Positions 62,695-64,000 of a stretch of 64,000 nucleotides of DNA are shown piece by piece. Made by a program: the position numbers and the translations under genes. The first letter of the stretch is position 1. Each line of letters opens with the position of its first letter. The stretch lies in the NCBI RefSeq assembly GCF_009363435.1, contig NZ_CP045354.1, forward strand, positions 4,120,501-4,184,500. Direction: 5' to 3'. The notes under the pieces were generated by a model that had not been told where the DNA came from, did no database searches, and saw only the letters and a program-made list of their open reading frames with translations. Origin of the DNA: Labrenzia sp. THAF82. Its GTDB lineage: Bacteria > Pseudomonadota > Alphaproteobacteria > Rhizobiales > Stappiaceae.

Positions 62695-64000
62695 CTACTG
62701 AATCTTTCGTTTTTTCTTGGTCGCGTACGGATTTTCACCTTTGCGGTAAGAAAGGCGAATAGGTGTACCGTGAATGTTGAACTTCTCGCGCAACGAATTC
62801 ACCAGATACCGGGTGTAGCTTTCGGGAAGCTGTTCGGGCCGCGAACAAAATGCGATGAAATGCGGCGGCCTTGTTTTGGGTTGCGTCATGTAACGCAACC
62901 GGACCCGTCGCCCCGCAACAGCAGGAGGCGGGTGATTGATCGTCACACGGTCAAGCCAGCGGTTCAGCATGGATGTCGACACGCGCGAGTTCCAGGCCTC
63001 ATAAGCGGTAAAGACGCTCTCAACCAGCCGATCGATGCCCTGTCCCTGCAATCCTGAGAGTGTCGCGATCTGCACGCCACGGATCTGGTTAAAGTAGCGC
63101 TCATTGGCGTCGCGGATCTTTTTCCAAGCCGCTTCTCGATCTTCGACAAGATCCCATTTGTTGATCGCGATGACGAGGGCCCGGCCCTCTCTCGCGACCA
63201 GATCAATGATCTGCAGATCCTGCTTTTCAAAGGACATCGTTGCATCGAGGGTCACAACGACCACTTCGGCAAACTTGATCGCTCGAAGTGCATCGGCAAC
63301 CGAGAGCTTTTCAAGTTTCTCCTGAACACGCGCCTTCTTGCGAATGCCAGCCGTGTCGAACAACTTGATGTGCCGATCGCGCCAACTCCAATCAACCGAG
63401 ATGGAATCCCGCGTGATACCAGCCTCAGGCCCGGTCAACATCCGGTCTTCACCGAGCATCTTGTTTATCAAGGTGGACTTGCCGGCATTCGGCCTGCCGA
63501 CTATGGCAACCCGAAGAGGTCTCTCAATCGTGCCGACAGGATCTTCCTCGTCGACGATTTCTCCGTCTTCATCGACATCGACGTTGGTAACTGCTTCCTC
63601 GCGCCGGGCTTCCTCTTCCTCGGTGACCCGATCAACATGAGGTTTCAGCGCGTCATAAAGATCGGCAAGGCCTTCGCCGTGCTCGGCGGAAATGGCGATT
63701 GGATCCCCCAGGCCGAGCGAAAAGGACTCGTAGAGTCCACTTTCACCCGCTCTGCCTTCCGCCTTGTTGGCCAGAAGAATAACAGGTCGCGTGGTCTTGC
63801 GGGCGACTTCGGCAAAATGAGAATCAAGCGGAGTGATGCCGGCTCTGGCATCTATGACAAAGAGTACGGCATCCGCGGTTTCGATCGCCTCTTCCGTTTG
63901 TCGACGCATGCGTCCTTCAAGCGAACGGCGATCTGCGTCCTCCAGACCGGCAGTGTCGATAATCGTAAAGCGCAAATCACCGAGCCGTGCGTCACCCGGA
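62695..64000 (-). CDS. der: GTPase Der (EngA), C-terminal part (cut by window edge)
   Basis: The frame is open to the right edge, so the start lies outside. What remains begins in the first G domain at G3 (IIDTAGLE), then LLANKAEG. A complete second G domain follows with [19 protein letters not shown] and INKWDLV, and then a C-terminal KH-like domain ending in a basic tail. Der is required for 50S subunit assembly. About 434 codons are visible. Confidence 0.95.
   Translation of the reverse strand, partial: PGDARLGDLRFTIIDTAGLEDADRRSLEGRMRRQTEEAIETADAVLFVIDARAGITPLDSHFAEVARKTTRPVILLANKAEGRAGESGLYESFSLGLGDPIAISAEHGEGLADLYDALKPHVDRVTEEEEARREEAVTNVDVDEDGEIVDEEDPVGTIERPLRVAIVGRPNAGKSTLINKMLGEDRMLTGPEAGITRDSISVDWSWRDRHIKLFDTAGIRKKARVQEKLEKLSVADALRAIKFAEVVVVTLDATMSFEKQDLQIIDLVAREGRALVIAINKWDLVEDREAAWKKIRDANERYFNQIRGVQIATLSGLQGQGIDRLVESVFTAYEAWNSRVSTSMLNRWLDRVTINHPPPAVAGRRVRLRYMTQPKTRPPHFIAFCSRPEQLPESYTRYLVNSLREKFNIHGTPIRLSYRKGENPYATKKKRKIQ

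Noticed and set aside
62170..63057. A 295-codon plus-strand frame across the IMPase-family gene and der
   Set aside because: Antisense to two clear genes and without domain content.
1..64000. CRISPR arrays, tRNA/rRNA genes, insertion sequences, prophage
   Set aside because: Read-through of the intergenic regions showed no spaced direct repeats, T-loop patterns, transposase frames or phage genes.

Overview
The window is chromosomal DNA of an alphaproteobacterium. Most of it is housekeeping synteny typical of Rhizobiales/Hyphomicrobiales: perM-hdaA-ppk-ppx opposite rnd, purMN, pepA/lptFG-lptD-surA-pdxA-rsmA, fabD-fabG-acpP-fabF-mltG-yicC-gmk, rpsF-rpsR-rplI-dnaB-alr-radA-cvpA-purF, and der at the right edge. 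The moderately GC-rich codons, the polyamine-type ABC transporter cluster and the gene mix would fit a marine Stappiaceae member (Roseibium/Labrenzia-like). That placement is an inference from gene content, not from a marker search. I found no rRNA, tRNA, CRISPR array, insertion sequence or phage gene.

Layout. 1-7.2 kb: edge of a ParA-like ATPase gene, rnd, then a convergent minus-strand block of polyphosphate enzymes (ppx, ppk), the DnaA-inactivation protein HdaA and a PerM-type membrane protein. 7.4-9.1 kb: purM-purN. 9.3-12.4 kb: accessory single genes (a SIR2-like protein, an exported amidohydrolase, a DUF808 membrane protein). 12.5-22.4 kb: the main accessory region. It has an FCD-type GntR regulator divergent from a complete polyamine-type ABC importer (ATPase, Tat-exported binding protein, two permeases) followed by an Asp/Glu/hydantoin racemase. 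Convergent to that lie a pyruvoyl-dependent histidine decarboxylase gene, a remnant of a BNR-repeat protein and an exported nucleoside-deaminase-like protein. A MocR regulator and a DUF983 membrane protein follow. 22.4-30 kb: an orphan molybdopterin oxidoreductase, a YHYH-domain protein, ndk, a DUF4344 putative metalloprotease, a membrane AraC regulator split by one in-frame amber codon, and an exported alpha/beta hydrolase. 30-35 kb: ABC-F ATPase plus HAD, holC, a 38-residue secreted or membrane microprotein, and pepA. 35-43 kb: the LPS-export and outer-membrane set (lptF, lptG, lptD, surA) running into pdxA and rsmA. 43-44.2 kb: a LysR regulator facing a small DUF1127-like gene across a perfect inverted repeat. 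44.2-50.8 kb: the fatty-acid and cell-wall block on the minus strand. 51-62 kb: ribosomal proteins, replication helicase, PilZ protein, alr, radA, cvpA, purF, an SDR-fold protein lacking its catalytic Ser and Tyr, and small HAD and VOC genes. 61.8-64 kb: an inositol-phosphatase family gene and der.

How the genes may work together. The best candidate for undescribed biology is 12.5-20.2 kb. A pyruvoyl-type histidine decarboxylase with all recognisable active-site residues sits beside an amino-acid-racemase-like enzyme, a polyamine-class importer and an exported deaminase, between two amino-acid-metabolism-type regulators. This suggests uptake or turnover of an imidazole or amino-acid-derived amine (histidine/histamine or a hydantoin-like compound). 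The importer and the decarboxylase are on opposite strands, so a shared pathway is inferred from proximity only. Other leads are the lone SIR2-like gene, the amber-interrupted AraC gene, several perfect inverted repeats that look like operators, and a very stable intercistronic hairpin in the transporter operon.
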